Positions 26,236 to 33,553 of a stretch of DNA of 37,168 nucleotides are shown piece after piece. The notes below the pieces were generated by a model. The model worked only from the letters and a program-made list of their open reading frames with translations. It did no database searches and was not told the origin of the DNA. Made by a program: the position numbers and the translations under genes. Source of the stretch: Caldisericia bacterium (lineage in GTDB: Bacteria > Caldisericota > Caldisericia > UBA6126); NCBI GenBank assembly GCA_023146045.1, contig JAGLCW010000142.1, positions 1 to 37,168 of the forward strand, in the 5' to 3' direction. Numbering within the stretch: the stretch's first letter is position 1; each line of letters starts with the position of its first letter.

Positions 26236-27306
26236 ATGAATTTTTTTAACATTCCTTTTTTTGACAATACTGTTCTTGGGAATACACTGGCGAATTATTT
26301 ATGGTTTTTTGTTGTTTTAATTTTTGGGTTTTTTGTATCGAAATTACTTATTCAAAAAATTATATTAAAGCGTATTTCAAATCATGTGAAAAAAACCAGC
26401 ATTAAATGGGACGATACAGCATTTGAAATAATTAACAAAGCATTGCAGCCAATGTTGAATCTGTTGGTGTTGTATATCTCACTGCAATTTATAAATTTTC
26501 CTACTTCTTTTGAAATATGGATAAATAGGATATTCTTCGCAACCACAGTTATTTTTATAACAAAATCTATCTGTTCAATTGTTGAAGTAAGCATTACAAA
26601 ATCTTTAATATCAAAGTATTCAGAACAAAAATCATCCGAAAATTTTAATGGTCTTATACAAATTGTGGAAGCATTCATATGGACACTGTCTTTTCTTGTA
26701 GTTTTAAATTATTTTGGAGTTAACGTAAGTGCCCTTATTGCATCTATTGGAATTGTAGGCTTGGCCGTAGCAATGGCTGCAAAAGGAATAGTGGAAGACA
26801 TCATATGCTATTTCACAATTATTATAGATAAACCATTTGAAGTAGGAGATTATATGTCTGTTTGTGAAGAAAATGGGACATTGATTTCAATTGGACTAGC
26901 TAGTTCTAGAATGAAAAGTTTAAGTGGAGAGGAAATTGTCATATCAAACTCAAAACTTATCAATAATATTGTACAAAACTATAAAAAAATGGTTGAGAGA
27001 AGAGTCTCTTTCCAGGTAGGCATAATTTACGAAACGCCTGTAAGTGTAGTGGAAAAGATTCCACAGCTAGTTAAAGATACTTTTACAAACAAGAAAAACA
27101 CAAGATTTGGCAGATGTCATTTTAACAGCTTTGGAGATTTTAGTCTAAATTTTTCAATAGTTTACTTCATACAGTCTGGAGATTATGATGAATACATGGA
27201 TATCCAGCAATCTATCAATATTGATATAATGAAGGCTTTTGAAGATAATGGTATAGGTTTTGCATATCCAACGCAATTAGTTTACACACAGAAAACGCAA
27301 AATTAG
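26236..27306 (+). CDS. MscS-family mechanosensitive ion channel
   Basis: A 356-aa small-conductance mechanosensitive channel. Several hydrophobic helices lie in the first 175 residues. The pore-lining helix reads VSALIASIGIVGLAVAMAAKGIVEDIICYF, with the Gly/Ala pattern of MscS TM3, then the beta domain IIIDKPFEVGDYM and the C-terminal cytosolic vestibule (FTNKKNTRFGRCHFNSFGDFSLNFSIVYFI). Such channels release solutes on hypo-osmotic shock. GGAGG lies six nt before ATG 26236. The stop TAG overlaps the ispG stop on the other strand. Confidence 0.95.
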   Translation: MNFFNIPFFDNTVLGNTLANYLWFFVVLIFGFFVSKLLIQKIILKRISNHVKKTSIKWDDTAFEIINKALQPMLNLLVLYISLQFINFPTSFEIWINRIFFATTVIFITKSICSIVEVSITKSLISKYSEQKSSENFNGLIQIVEAFIWTLSFLVVLNYFGVNVSALIASIGIVGLAVAMAAKGIVEDIICYFTIIIDKPFEVGDYMSVCEENGTLISIGLASSRMKSLSGEEIVISNSKLINNIVQNYKKMVERRVSFQVGIIYETPVSVVEKIPQLVKDTFTNKKNTRFGRCHFNSFGDFSLNFSIVYFIQSGDYDEYMDIQQSINIDIMKAFEDNGIGFAYPTQLVYTQKTQN

Positions 27307-28334
27307 ATTTTTTTTATTTCTTCCATTAATAGCTCAAAAATTTCTTCTGTTGACCCGGTCCTTTTTATGTCCCCTTTACAGAAAAGAACTGCTTTTCCCC
27401 CAGATCCTGCCATGCCAATGTCAGCCTCGGATGCTTCCCCTGGACCGTTAACCTCGCACCCCATCATTGCGATTGTGCATGAAGAACGAATAGATGCAGT
27501 TTCTTTTTCAACTATGCTAACATACTTTTTTACATCCCACTTGCATCTTCCGCATGTTGGGCAGCTTGTTATTACAACACCGTTCATTTTATCTGAAGCT
27601 TGAAGCAGATATCTTGCAGCATTAACTTCATTTGCTAATTCTCCAGTTAGTGAAACTCTTATTGTATTCCCTATACCATCGTCTAGCAAAGGTTTTAGTG
27701 CAATTGCGGTTTTAATAGATCCTGGAAGCAATGAGCCAGCCTCGGTCAAACCGATATGAATTGGATAGTTATAATTACTGTCAATCCATCTATTAATTCT
27801 TTCATTAAGTTTTGGTTTAGAGCATTTTGCCGACAATACAATTTTAGTGAAATCCTCTTGTTCTAAAATATCAATTTCACTTTTGAGCAATTGTTTCATT
27901 TTCTCCAAAGCATCTTCTTCTGACTGAATATTTTTGATAGATCCTAAGTTTACTCCCACTCTAATAGGTATAGAATATTGTTTAGCTAATTTTGTAACCA
28001 TCCCTATTGCATCCTTATCTTTAATGTTTGAAGGATTCATTCTTAATTTATGAACTCCGCTTTTTATGCTAGCTAATGCTAGCTTTGCATTAAAATGTAT
28101 ATCAGCAACAACAGGCATATTTGTTGATTTCAAAACATAAGGTATAGATTCGACAGCTTCATTGTCTGGAACAGCGATTCTTACAATATCACACCCAACT
28201 TCTTCTAATTCTCGAAGTTGTTTAGATACGATCTGTTTTTGAGCAGGATGACAACTAAGCATGCTTTGAATTGAAATAGGATTTCCTCCACCAACTATAA
28301 CATTTCCAATACTTGTTTCTTTTTTTATTTTCAT
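27303..28334 (-). CDS. ispG: 4-hydroxy-3-methylbut-2-en-1-yl diphosphate synthase
   Basis: A 343-aa IspG (GcpE) of the MEP isoprenoid pathway, which reduces MEcPP to HMBPP with a [4Fe-4S] cluster. The cluster region SCPTCGRCKWD and the following MGCEVNGPGEASEADIGMAG are intact, as is the N-terminal GGGNPISIQSMLS and VADIHFNAKLALAS of the TIM barrel. Length matches the short bacterial form. There is no Shine-Dalgarno before ATG 28334; TAGAAT lies six nt upstream, again a leaderless-type layout. No other MEP gene is in the window. Confidence 0.97.
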   Translation of the reverse strand: MKIKKETSIGNVIVGGGNPISIQSMLSCHPAQKQIVSKQLRELEEVGCDIVRIAVPDNEAVESIPYVLKSTNMPVVADIHFNAKLALASIKSGVHKLRMNPSNIKDKDAIGMVTKLAKQYSIPIRVGVNLGSIKNIQSEEDALEKMKQLLKSEIDILEQEDFTKIVLSAKCSKPKLNERINRWIDSNYNYPIHIGLTEAGSLLPGSIKTAIALKPLLDDGIGNTIRVSLTGELANEVNAARYLLQASDKMNGVVITSCPTCGRCKWDVKKYVSIVEKETASIRSSCTIAMMGCEVNGPGEASEADIGMAGSGGKAVLFCKGDIKRTGSTEEIFELLMEEIKKI

Positions 28335-28340
28335 GGTTTC

Positions 28341-28346
28341 ATTCTA
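28341..28346 (-). promoter_or_regulatory. -10-like TAGAAT of ispG, leaderless spacing
   Basis: On the minus strand TAGAAT is followed by GAAACC and ATG 28334. With a 17-nt spacer the -35 would be TTTTTA, which is weak. The lack of a ribosome binding site supports initiation at the start codon itself. Confidence 0.4.
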
Positions 28347-28353
28347 TGTAAGA

Positions 28354-28381
28354 TTGAAAGAAATAAAAACGTCTCTATGCT
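28354..28381 (+). promoter_or_regulatory. Candidate promoter of the small-multidrug-export gene
   Basis: TTGAAA (28354-28359), a 16-nt spacer and TATGCT (28376-28381). The predicted transcript start would be at or next to ATG 28389. If this is right the annotated ATG 28377 lies inside the promoter and ATG 28389 is the true start. Confidence 0.4.
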
Positions 28382-28841
28382 TTTATATATGAAATTAATT
28401 AATGTATTAATGTTAGCGATGACTCCAGTTGGCGAGTTGAGACTTTCCATCCCTACTGGGGTTGGTGCGGGCTTACCGTGGTTTAGTGTATTTTTAATCT
28501 CAATATTAGGTAATATGATACCTGCAATTCTTCTGGTGTTTCTATTCCCATATCTAGAGCCTTTGAGATACAAAAGGGGGTTTTTCCTTTGGATATGGTT
28601 TGATAAATTACTCACGAAAATTGAATCTAGGAAAAGTGTTGTAGAAAAATATGGTTGGCTTGGGTTAATTCTTCTTGTTGCCATACCATTTCCCGGCACA
28701 GGTGCGTATACTGGCTCTTTTGTTTCATACTTAATGAGAATGAATAAAGCAAAATCCCTTTTCTTCATTTTTGTTGGCGTATGCATTGCTGGAATAATAG
28801 TTACTATCTTTAGTTTAGGTTTTTTCACTTTATTTTTTTAG
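28377..28841 (+). CDS. Small multi-drug export family membrane protein
   Basis: A 154-aa polytopic protein. The opening MLAMTPVGELRLSIPTGVGAGLPWFSVFLISILGNMIPAI and the segment VEKYGWLGLILLVAIPFPGTGAYTGSFVSYLMRM match the 'small multi-drug export protein' family (PF06695). Three to four hydrophobic segments are visible. The family's transport role is weakly supported, so the name should not be read as function. ATG 28377 is the longest start; neither it nor ATG 28389 has a Shine-Dalgarno, and promoter spacing favours 28389 (150 aa). The bactofilin-like gene starts 10 nt later with its own strong ribosome binding site. Confidence 0.82.
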   Translation: MLLYMKLINVLMLAMTPVGELRLSIPTGVGAGLPWFSVFLISILGNMIPAILLVFLFPYLEPLRYKRGFFLWIWFDKLLTKIESRKSVVEKYGWLGLILLVAIPFPGTGAYTGSFVSYLMRMNKAKSLFFIFVGVCIAGIIVTIFSLGFFTLFF

Positions 28842-28851
28842 GAGGATACAT

Positions 28852-29976
28852 ATGAAACGGTTTTTTATGTGGCTGGTTGTTTTGTCATTAGTAATATCTG
28901 CCCCCATATCTGTTTTTGCATCCAAAACTACAACACCAGAAAAAAAATCTTCGCTTGCAATAAACCAAGATCATTTTTACAGCGGCACAATGGTTGATCT
29001 AGAAAATATTACTGTTGGAAGAAATATGTTTGTCATTGCGCAAACATTTATCAACCAGTCTGATATATTAATGGATGCTTTCGTATGTGCAAACAGCTAT
29101 AAAGACTCTGGTTTAATAGCGGGCAATGCCTTTGTTTTCACAGGAGCTTCAAACATTAATAGTTCTATTAATGGCGATTTATTTATCTGTTCTGGAGAAA
29201 TAAAACTTTCAGAACAAGCACATATCATGGGGAATGTATATGCAATTGGAAGTACTTTAACGATAGACGGGAAAGTAGATGGTAAAGTTTCATTTTTGGG
29301 TCAAAATTTTGTACTAAATGGTCAAGTGAAAAGTGCAGATATTTCTGCTGAAACCGTTAAAATTGGTTCTACAGCAATTGTAAATGAAACTTTTGAATAC
29401 AACTCTGATGCAAACTACTCAAAAATTGCTGGAGCAAAAATTGAAAAAGAAAATATCTTGGATAGTACAAAATTTACAGAACCAATACCAAAAAAAGAAT
29501 CTACTAGCGAAAAAATCAGTTCTTTGATTTTGAAACTACTATCTTCGCTAATTCTGGCATTTGTTTTGTTTTATATTTTTAAAAAATTCTCAATGGACGC
29601 AGTCAATAATTCTTTAAAAAATGTTTGGGTTTCCCTAGGCATCGGGGCAGTTACATTAGTTGCCCTGCCTATAGGGCTAATTATTCTTTTTTTAACACCA
29701 TTTGGATATAAAGTAGCATTTACAATGCTTTTTGGGGTTGGAACATTTTTCTTCTTTACACAAGCATTGGCTGGAATAACACTTGGAGTTTTGATTTACC
29801 AAATATTTACAAAAACTATTAGGATTGACTGGCTTACAATTCTAATCGGGGTAGCAACTCTTTGGTTGATTAACTATATCCCATATGTTGGCACAATTGT
29901 TCTAGTCGTGGCATATATCATAGCTACAGGTTCAATTTTACAAGTTTTATGGACAACCAATAATCCAAAAATTTAG
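28852..29976 (+). CDS. Exported bactofilin-like protein with C-terminal membrane helices
   Basis: A 374-aa protein. Signal peptide about 1-24 (FFMWLVVLSLVISAPISVFA|SK). Residues about 40-180 show a short beta-helix repeat typical of polymer-forming bactofilin-like domains: ENITVGRNMFVIAQTF, SGLIAGNAFVFTGASNINSSINGDLFICSG, HIMGNVYAIGSTLTIDGKVDGKVSFLGQNFVLNGQVKSADIS. About 225-370 holds four membrane helices. The signal places the beta-helix outside the membrane, unlike classical cytosolic bactofilins. AGGAGG precedes ATG 28852. It is followed by a strong terminator. A structural or scaffold role is inferred. Confidence 0.8.
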   Translation: MKRFFMWLVVLSLVISAPISVFASKTTTPEKKSSLAINQDHFYSGTMVDLENITVGRNMFVIAQTFINQSDILMDAFVCANSYKDSGLIAGNAFVFTGASNINSSINGDLFICSGEIKLSEQAHIMGNVYAIGSTLTIDGKVDGKVSFLGQNFVLNGQVKSADISAETVKIGSTAIVNETFEYNSDANYSKIAGAKIEKENILDSTKFTEPIPKKESTSEKISSLILKLLSSLILAFVLFYIFKKFSMDAVNNSLKNVWVSLGIGAVTLVALPIGLIILFLTPFGYKVAFTMLFGVGTFFFFTQALAGITLGVLIYQIFTKTIRIDWLTILIGVATLWLINYIPYVGTIVLVVAYIIATGSILQVLWTTNNPKI

Positions 29977-30013
29977 AATCTAGATACAATAGAATAAAAA
30001 TTGTTTTCGCCAT

Positions 30014-30046
30014 AAAAAAAGCTCCCTTAACTAAGGGAGCTTTTTT
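30014..30046. terminator. Bidirectional rho-independent terminator
   Basis: GCTCCCTT (30021-30028), loop AACT and AAGGGAGC (30033-30040) are flanked by seven A on the left and six T on the right. It can end the plus-strand bactofilin transcript and the minus-strand tRNA-Leu transcript. Confidence 0.93.
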
Positions 30047-30061
30047 ATTTTATATTTCAAT

Positions 30062-30147
30062 TGCCGAAGGGGGGACTCGAACCCTCACGGAGAATGAACT
30101 CCTGCAGATTTTGAGTCTGCCGCGTCTACCAGTTTCGCCACTTCGGC
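30062..30147 (-). tRNA. tRNA-Leu (anticodon CAA)
   Basis: An 86-nt cloverleaf on the minus strand. Acceptor GCCGAAG/CTTCGGC with discriminator A; anticodon stem GCAGA/TCTGC around loop CTCAAAA gives anticodon CAA, which reads UUG; a long variable arm (GGAGTTCATTCTCC) marks it as class II Leu; the T loop is TTCGAGT. The 3' CCA is not encoded. The T stem GAGGG/CCCCC has one A-C mismatch, which is unusual but tolerated in some tRNAs. Confidence 0.95.
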
Positions 30148-30164
30148 GTTAAGGAATCAAGGCT

Positions 30165-30170
30165 ATTGTA
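30165..30170 (-). promoter_or_regulatory. -10 TACAAT of tRNA-Leu
   Basis: TACAAT on the minus strand lies 17 nt before the tRNA 5' end, which leaves a short leader. The -35 falls in a T-rich stretch and is not consensus. Confidence 0.45.
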
Positions 30171-30186
30171 CTAAAAAAACCAAGAA

Positions 30187-30248
30187 AAAAAAGCGTTTTT
30201 CTCTTCAGAAAAGCTTTTTAGGGTGAGCTATGACATTACTCACCCTAA
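30187..30248 (-). terminator. Tandem hairpins after the P5C dehydrogenase gene
   Basis: First, a perfect 10-bp stem TTAGGGTGAG/CTCACCCTAA (30218-30227 with 30239-30248) with an 11-nt loop but no T-run. Next on the minus strand, an imperfect AGCTTTTCT-gaag-AGAAAAACGCT hairpin followed by eight T (down to about 30187). The second looks like the actual terminator; the first may stabilise the 3' end. Confidence 0.7.
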
Positions 30249-30277
30249 CCATTAACATATTAAATATCTATCAACAA

Positions 30278-31906
30278 TTATTCTTCATCCATGAATGGAT
30301 ATACAAAGTCCTTTGCAGGGAGGAAGCATTCTTTTGTTGTTCTTATGCTTGTCCATCTAAGCAAATTAAATACTGACCCTGCCTTGTCATTTGTGCCAGA
30401 AACTCTTGCTCCGCCAAATGGTTGATGCCCTACAACTGCTCCAGTAGTCTTGTCATTAATATAAAAATTACCTGCAGCATTGCGAAGAACATGTTCAGCC
30501 TGAATAACAGCTTCTCTTTCTGTTGCAAATATACCACCAGTTAAAGCATACTGGGATGTACTATTGCAGAGTTCTAGCACTTCTGAATATTTATCATCTT
30601 CATATAGGTAGAAGGTGATTACAGGACCAAAAATTTCTTCTTCCATGGTTTTAAAATGAGGATCTGTTGTTAGAATAATTGTTGGCTCAACAAAGTATCC
30701 TTTGCTGTCATCACACTTACCACCCCATACGATATCTGCATCTTTACTGTTTTTCGCGTATTCAATATAGTTTGAAATTTTATCAAATGAAACTTTATCT
30801 ATGACTGCATTGATAAAGTTTGTGAAATCCATAACATCGCCCATTTTCACTCTGCTCATCTCTTCTTGAATTTCTTTCCAAATTTCATTCCATTTGCCTC
30901 TTGGTAAATATGCTCTTGAGTTTGCAGAACATTTTTGTCCTTGATATTCAAATGCCCCTCTAACTATTGCTGTTGCGACTTCTCTTGGATTTGCAGACTT
31001 ATGAACAACTAAAAAGTCTTTCCCGCCAGTTTCTCCAACAATTCTTGGGTAAGATTTGTATTTTGGCATATTTTCTGCAGATCTTTTCCAAAGCATGTTA
31101 AATACTTCGGTAGAGCCAGTAAAATGAATACCAGCAAAATTAGGGTTCTCTAAAACAATATCACTAATTTTTGAAGATGGTCCGGGTATAAAATTGACAA
31201 CCCCTTTTGGTAACCCAGCTTCATGTAGTATTTTCATAAAGACATAGTTTGAATAAACAGCGGTTCTTGATGGCTTCCAAAGCGAGACATTACCCATAAT
31301 AGCTGGGGCTGTAGGTAAATTACCACCTATTGAAGTAAAATTAAAAGGTGTTATTGCGTAAACAAAGCCTTCAAGAGGTCTGTATTCTAGACGATTCCAA
31401 ACTCCATCAGAATTGTTTGGTTGATTTTGGTATATTTCCTGCATGAAATATACGTTGTACCTTAGAAAGTCAACCAATTCAGCAACACTGTCAATCTCTG
31501 ATTGATAGACGTTCTTGCTTTGACAAAGCATAGTTGCTGCATTCATTTCAGCCCTATATGGTCCAGCAAGAAGTTCAGCTGCTCTCAAAAAGATAGCTGC
31601 CCGTTCTTCCCATGGCATGATTGACCACATCATCCAAGCTTTTTGTGAAGCTTCAATGGCATCTTTAATCTCTTTTTCTCCAGCTTGATGGAACTCTGCT
31701 AGAACGTGTTTATGATCATGTGGACAAATTGATTTACCCATATTCCCAGTTCGCACTTCTTCTCCATTAATAATTAGAGGAATTTCAATTTTTTTGTTGT
31801 ACATTTCTTCTAATTTGTTTTTTAGTTCAATCTTTTCAGGTGAGCCAGGGGCATACGTTTTAATTGGTTCGTTTTTTGGAACCGGAATTTTATAATTCGA
31901 ATTCAT
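30278..31906 (-). CDS. pruA: L-glutamate gamma-semialdehyde (1-pyrroline-5-carboxylate) dehydrogenase
   Basis: A 542-aa aldehyde dehydrogenase of the P5C dehydrogenase (ALDH4) type: NAD-dependent oxidation of glutamate semialdehyde to glutamate. Features are TPFNFTSIGGNLPTAPAIMGN, the nucleotide-site FTGSTEVF, catalytic Glu in VGETGGKDF (about 290), catalytic Cys in GQKCSANSR (about 325) and NDKTTGAVVGHQPFGGARVSGTNDKAG near the end. The long form with an N-terminal extension is like ALDH4 and Bacteroidetes-type enzymes, not the PutA fusion. GGAGG lies five nt before ATG 31906. No proline dehydrogenase is nearby, so it may serve arginine, ornithine or proline breakdown through unlinked genes. 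Confidence 0.93.
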   Translation of the reverse strand: MNSNYKIPVPKNEPIKTYAPGSPEKIELKNKLEEMYNKKIEIPLIINGEEVRTGNMGKSICPHDHKHVLAEFHQAGEKEIKDAIEASQKAWMMWSIMPWEERAAIFLRAAELLAGPYRAEMNAATMLCQSKNVYQSEIDSVAELVDFLRYNVYFMQEIYQNQPNNSDGVWNRLEYRPLEGFVYAITPFNFTSIGGNLPTAPAIMGNVSLWKPSRTAVYSNYVFMKILHEAGLPKGVVNFIPGPSSKISDIVLENPNFAGIHFTGSTEVFNMLWKRSAENMPKYKSYPRIVGETGGKDFLVVHKSANPREVATAIVRGAFEYQGQKCSANSRAYLPRGKWNEIWKEIQEEMSRVKMGDVMDFTNFINAVIDKVSFDKISNYIEYAKNSKDADIVWGGKCDDSKGYFVEPTIILTTDPHFKTMEEEIFGPVITFYLYEDDKYSEVLELCNSTSQYALTGGIFATEREAVIQAEHVLRNAAGNFYINDKTTGAVVGHQPFGGARVSGTNDKAGSVFNLLRWTSIRTTKECFLPAKDFVYPFMDEE

Positions 31907-31939
31907 TTAAACCTCCAAATTTAATAGTTTTCAAAACTA

Positions 31940-31945
31940 ATTATA
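31940..31945 (-). promoter_or_regulatory. -10 TATAAT of the P5C dehydrogenase gene
   Basis: TATAAT on the minus strand, about 34 nt before ATG 31906. The leader contains the small A/T hairpin AGTTTTgAAAACT. No good -35 is visible. Confidence 0.5.
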
Positions 31946-31967
31946 GCCAAATAAAAACAGAAAATAA

Positions 31968-32882
31968 TTACAATTTATCCAATATCTGTTTTTCCTTTTT
32001 TATATTAACCATAAACAAACTTAATACTACTATTGCTACTCCAATAAACTGTGTGCTAGTCATAGTTTCATTCAACAACATTGTTCCACCAATTACTCCT
32101 ACAACTGGAACCACATTCACATATGTAGATACTACAGTAACTCCAATTTTTTTTAATGCAGAATTATAAATCAAATATGCCAAAATTGAGCAAAAAACTG
32201 CTAAATATATGAAATGGATCCACAAATTCGGTTTAATCGCTACCCAGGACAATTTTTCAGAAAAGGCAAAAGGTATTAACAGCAATGTTCCGTATATACT
32301 CTGCCAAGAAGTAGTTCTAACCGGATCAACTCTTTTTTGTACAATTTTTCCAATTAATGTAAAACTCACCCAACATATTACGGCACCTATCATTAATAAG
32401 TTACCTTTTAATGTTGATGAGACATTTTTAAAATTTACATTGTAGAAAACAATGAAATACACTCCAACGAACGACAATAGAATACCAATATTTTGCCACG
32501 CAGTAGTTCTATTTTTAAGCCATAACACATCAACTATATGTGTAACAATAGGTACTAAAGCAATTATTATTGCAGCATTTGAAGCAGTTGTAAAAACTAT
32601 TGCTCGAGCTTCAAACCAAAAATATAAAGTAATCCCAAAAAACCCACTAGCTAATAACAGAAGGTGATCCTTAACTGTAAGTTGTTTTTCTTGTTTCTTT
32701 GCAAGCAAAAGTACAGCCACAAAGACAACTGCGACAATTCCATATCTTATTGTACACATTGTCATTGGGGGAATTCCAGCAGATAGAATCACTTTCATGC
32801 TTACAAATGATAATCCCCACGAAACAACAGCGATCATCAATAAAATATTAGCAATCAGAGCTATTTTATTTTCAGAATTCAT
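31968..32882 (-). CDS. EamA/DMT-family transporter
   Basis: A 304-aa membrane protein with ten hydrophobic segments in two homologous EamA halves (about 10-140 and 150-290). The first opens with IAVVSWGLSFVSMKVILSAGIPPMTMCTIRYG, the second with LLMIGAVICWVSFTLIGKIVQKRVDPVRTTSWQSIYGTLLLIPF and a conserved PVVGVIGGTMLLNETMTSTQFIGVAIVVLSLFMV end. These drug/metabolite transporters export amino acids or other metabolites; the substrate is not predictable. The start is 29 nt after the ECF-type gene, without a strong ribosome binding site. Confidence 0.92.
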   Translation of the reverse strand: MNSENKIALIANILLMIAVVSWGLSFVSMKVILSAGIPPMTMCTIRYGIVAVVFVAVLLLAKKQEKQLTVKDHLLLLASGFFGITLYFWFEARAIVFTTASNAAIIIALVPIVTHIVDVLWLKNRTTAWQNIGILLSFVGVYFIVFYNVNFKNVSSTLKGNLLMIGAVICWVSFTLIGKIVQKRVDPVRTTSWQSIYGTLLLIPFAFSEKLSWVAIKPNLWIHFIYLAVFCSILAYLIYNSALKKIGVTVVSTYVNVVPVVGVIGGTMLLNETMTSTQFIGVAIVVLSLFMVNIKKEKQILDKL

Positions 32883-32911
32883 TCAGTAAAGCTCTTATAT
32901 AGTTCAGTTAA

Positions 32912-33430
32912 TTAGTGATTAAGTAGATTGGTATGTTTCAAAGCTTTCTCAACAAGCAATGCCAATACTCCACCAGCTAACGCTGTTAAAAGCTGTGGGA
33001 ATCCAAACATTTTTGCAAGGGGTGGTGGTAACTGCACTACGTAAGCAATTGCAAGCGCAAAAACTCCAAATTTAAGGAATGAACCAACGATTATTCCGAT
33101 AAAACTAAATAAAAACGTTTTTCCTTTTATTCTCAATAGGTAAAAAGCGAGTGAGTACATGGCGTTCCCTATCACTATCACAGGGATTAACTCTGGTCTA
33201 CCCAATATGCCAGCCAACAAAGCAATAACAGGAGTTAATATGCCCAAAGCAACTCCACCCCACGCTCCAAGTAGCATTACCGATACTAAAAGCATAAAAT
33301 TAACAATTGGCCCCGTTATATACTGAGGTAAATGCAACATTTGCACTGCTATTGTTAAAGCTATCAAAACTGCAAGCCTTGCTATCCATTGAATCTGCTT
33401 ATTTGACTTAACTTTTTTTTCATTACTCAT
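32912..33430 (-). CDS. ECF-transporter-type substrate-specific (S) component
   Basis: A 172-aa membrane protein with five to six helices and the S-component pattern: ARLAVLIALTIAVQMLHLPQYITGPIVNFMLLVSVMLLGAWGGVALGILTPVIALLAGIL, then NAMYSLAFYLLRIKGK. Such proteins bind vitamins or metal precursors and pair with a shared EcfA/EcfT module, which is not in this window. The substrate is unknown and no recognisable riboswitch precedes it. GAGGTG lies four nt before ATG 33430. Probably co-transcribed with the EamA gene. Confidence 0.78.
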   Translation of the reverse strand: MSNEKKVKSNKQIQWIARLAVLIALTIAVQMLHLPQYITGPIVNFMLLVSVMLLGAWGGVALGILTPVIALLAGILGRPELIPVIVIGNAMYSLAFYLLRIKGKTFLFSFIGIIVGSFLKFGVFALAIAYVVQLPPPLAKMFGFPQLLTALAGGVLALLVEKALKHTNLLNH

Positions 33431-33463
33431 ATTTCACCTCATTGAAATCTTTTTCTATCTGTC

Positions 33464-33482
33464 CTTACTAATTATACGTAAG
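33464..33482 (-). promoter_or_regulatory. -10 TATAAT of the ECF-type gene inside an inverted repeat
   Basis: On the minus strand CTTACgTATAATtaGTAAG: five-base inverted arms flank a consensus -10 (33476-33471). The position would suit a repressor site. The -35 is not clear. Confidence 0.4.
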
Positions 33483-33520
33483 TTTGCTTCATTAGATTTA
33501 TTTTTTCTACATTTTTTATA

Positions 33521-33529
33521 TGTTATACT
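33521..33529 (+). promoter_or_regulatory. Extended -10 promoter of the nuclease/ATPase pair
   Basis: TGTTATACT is an extended -10 (TGn TATACT) on the plus strand, 24 nt before ATG 33554, with GGAG in between. Confidence 0.55.
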
Positions 33530-33553
33530 CGTAATAGAAATTCAGGAGAAAAA

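Noticed and set aside
28331-28828. 165-aa minus-strand ORF opposite the small-multidrug-export gene
   Set aside because: It is the antisense shadow of a recognisable membrane protein and has no family-like content or ribosome binding site.
33431-33553. Riboswitch in front of the ECF-type S component
   Set aside because: The leader is short (about 30-120 nt) and no TPP, FMN, cobalamin or other known aptamer core is visible.
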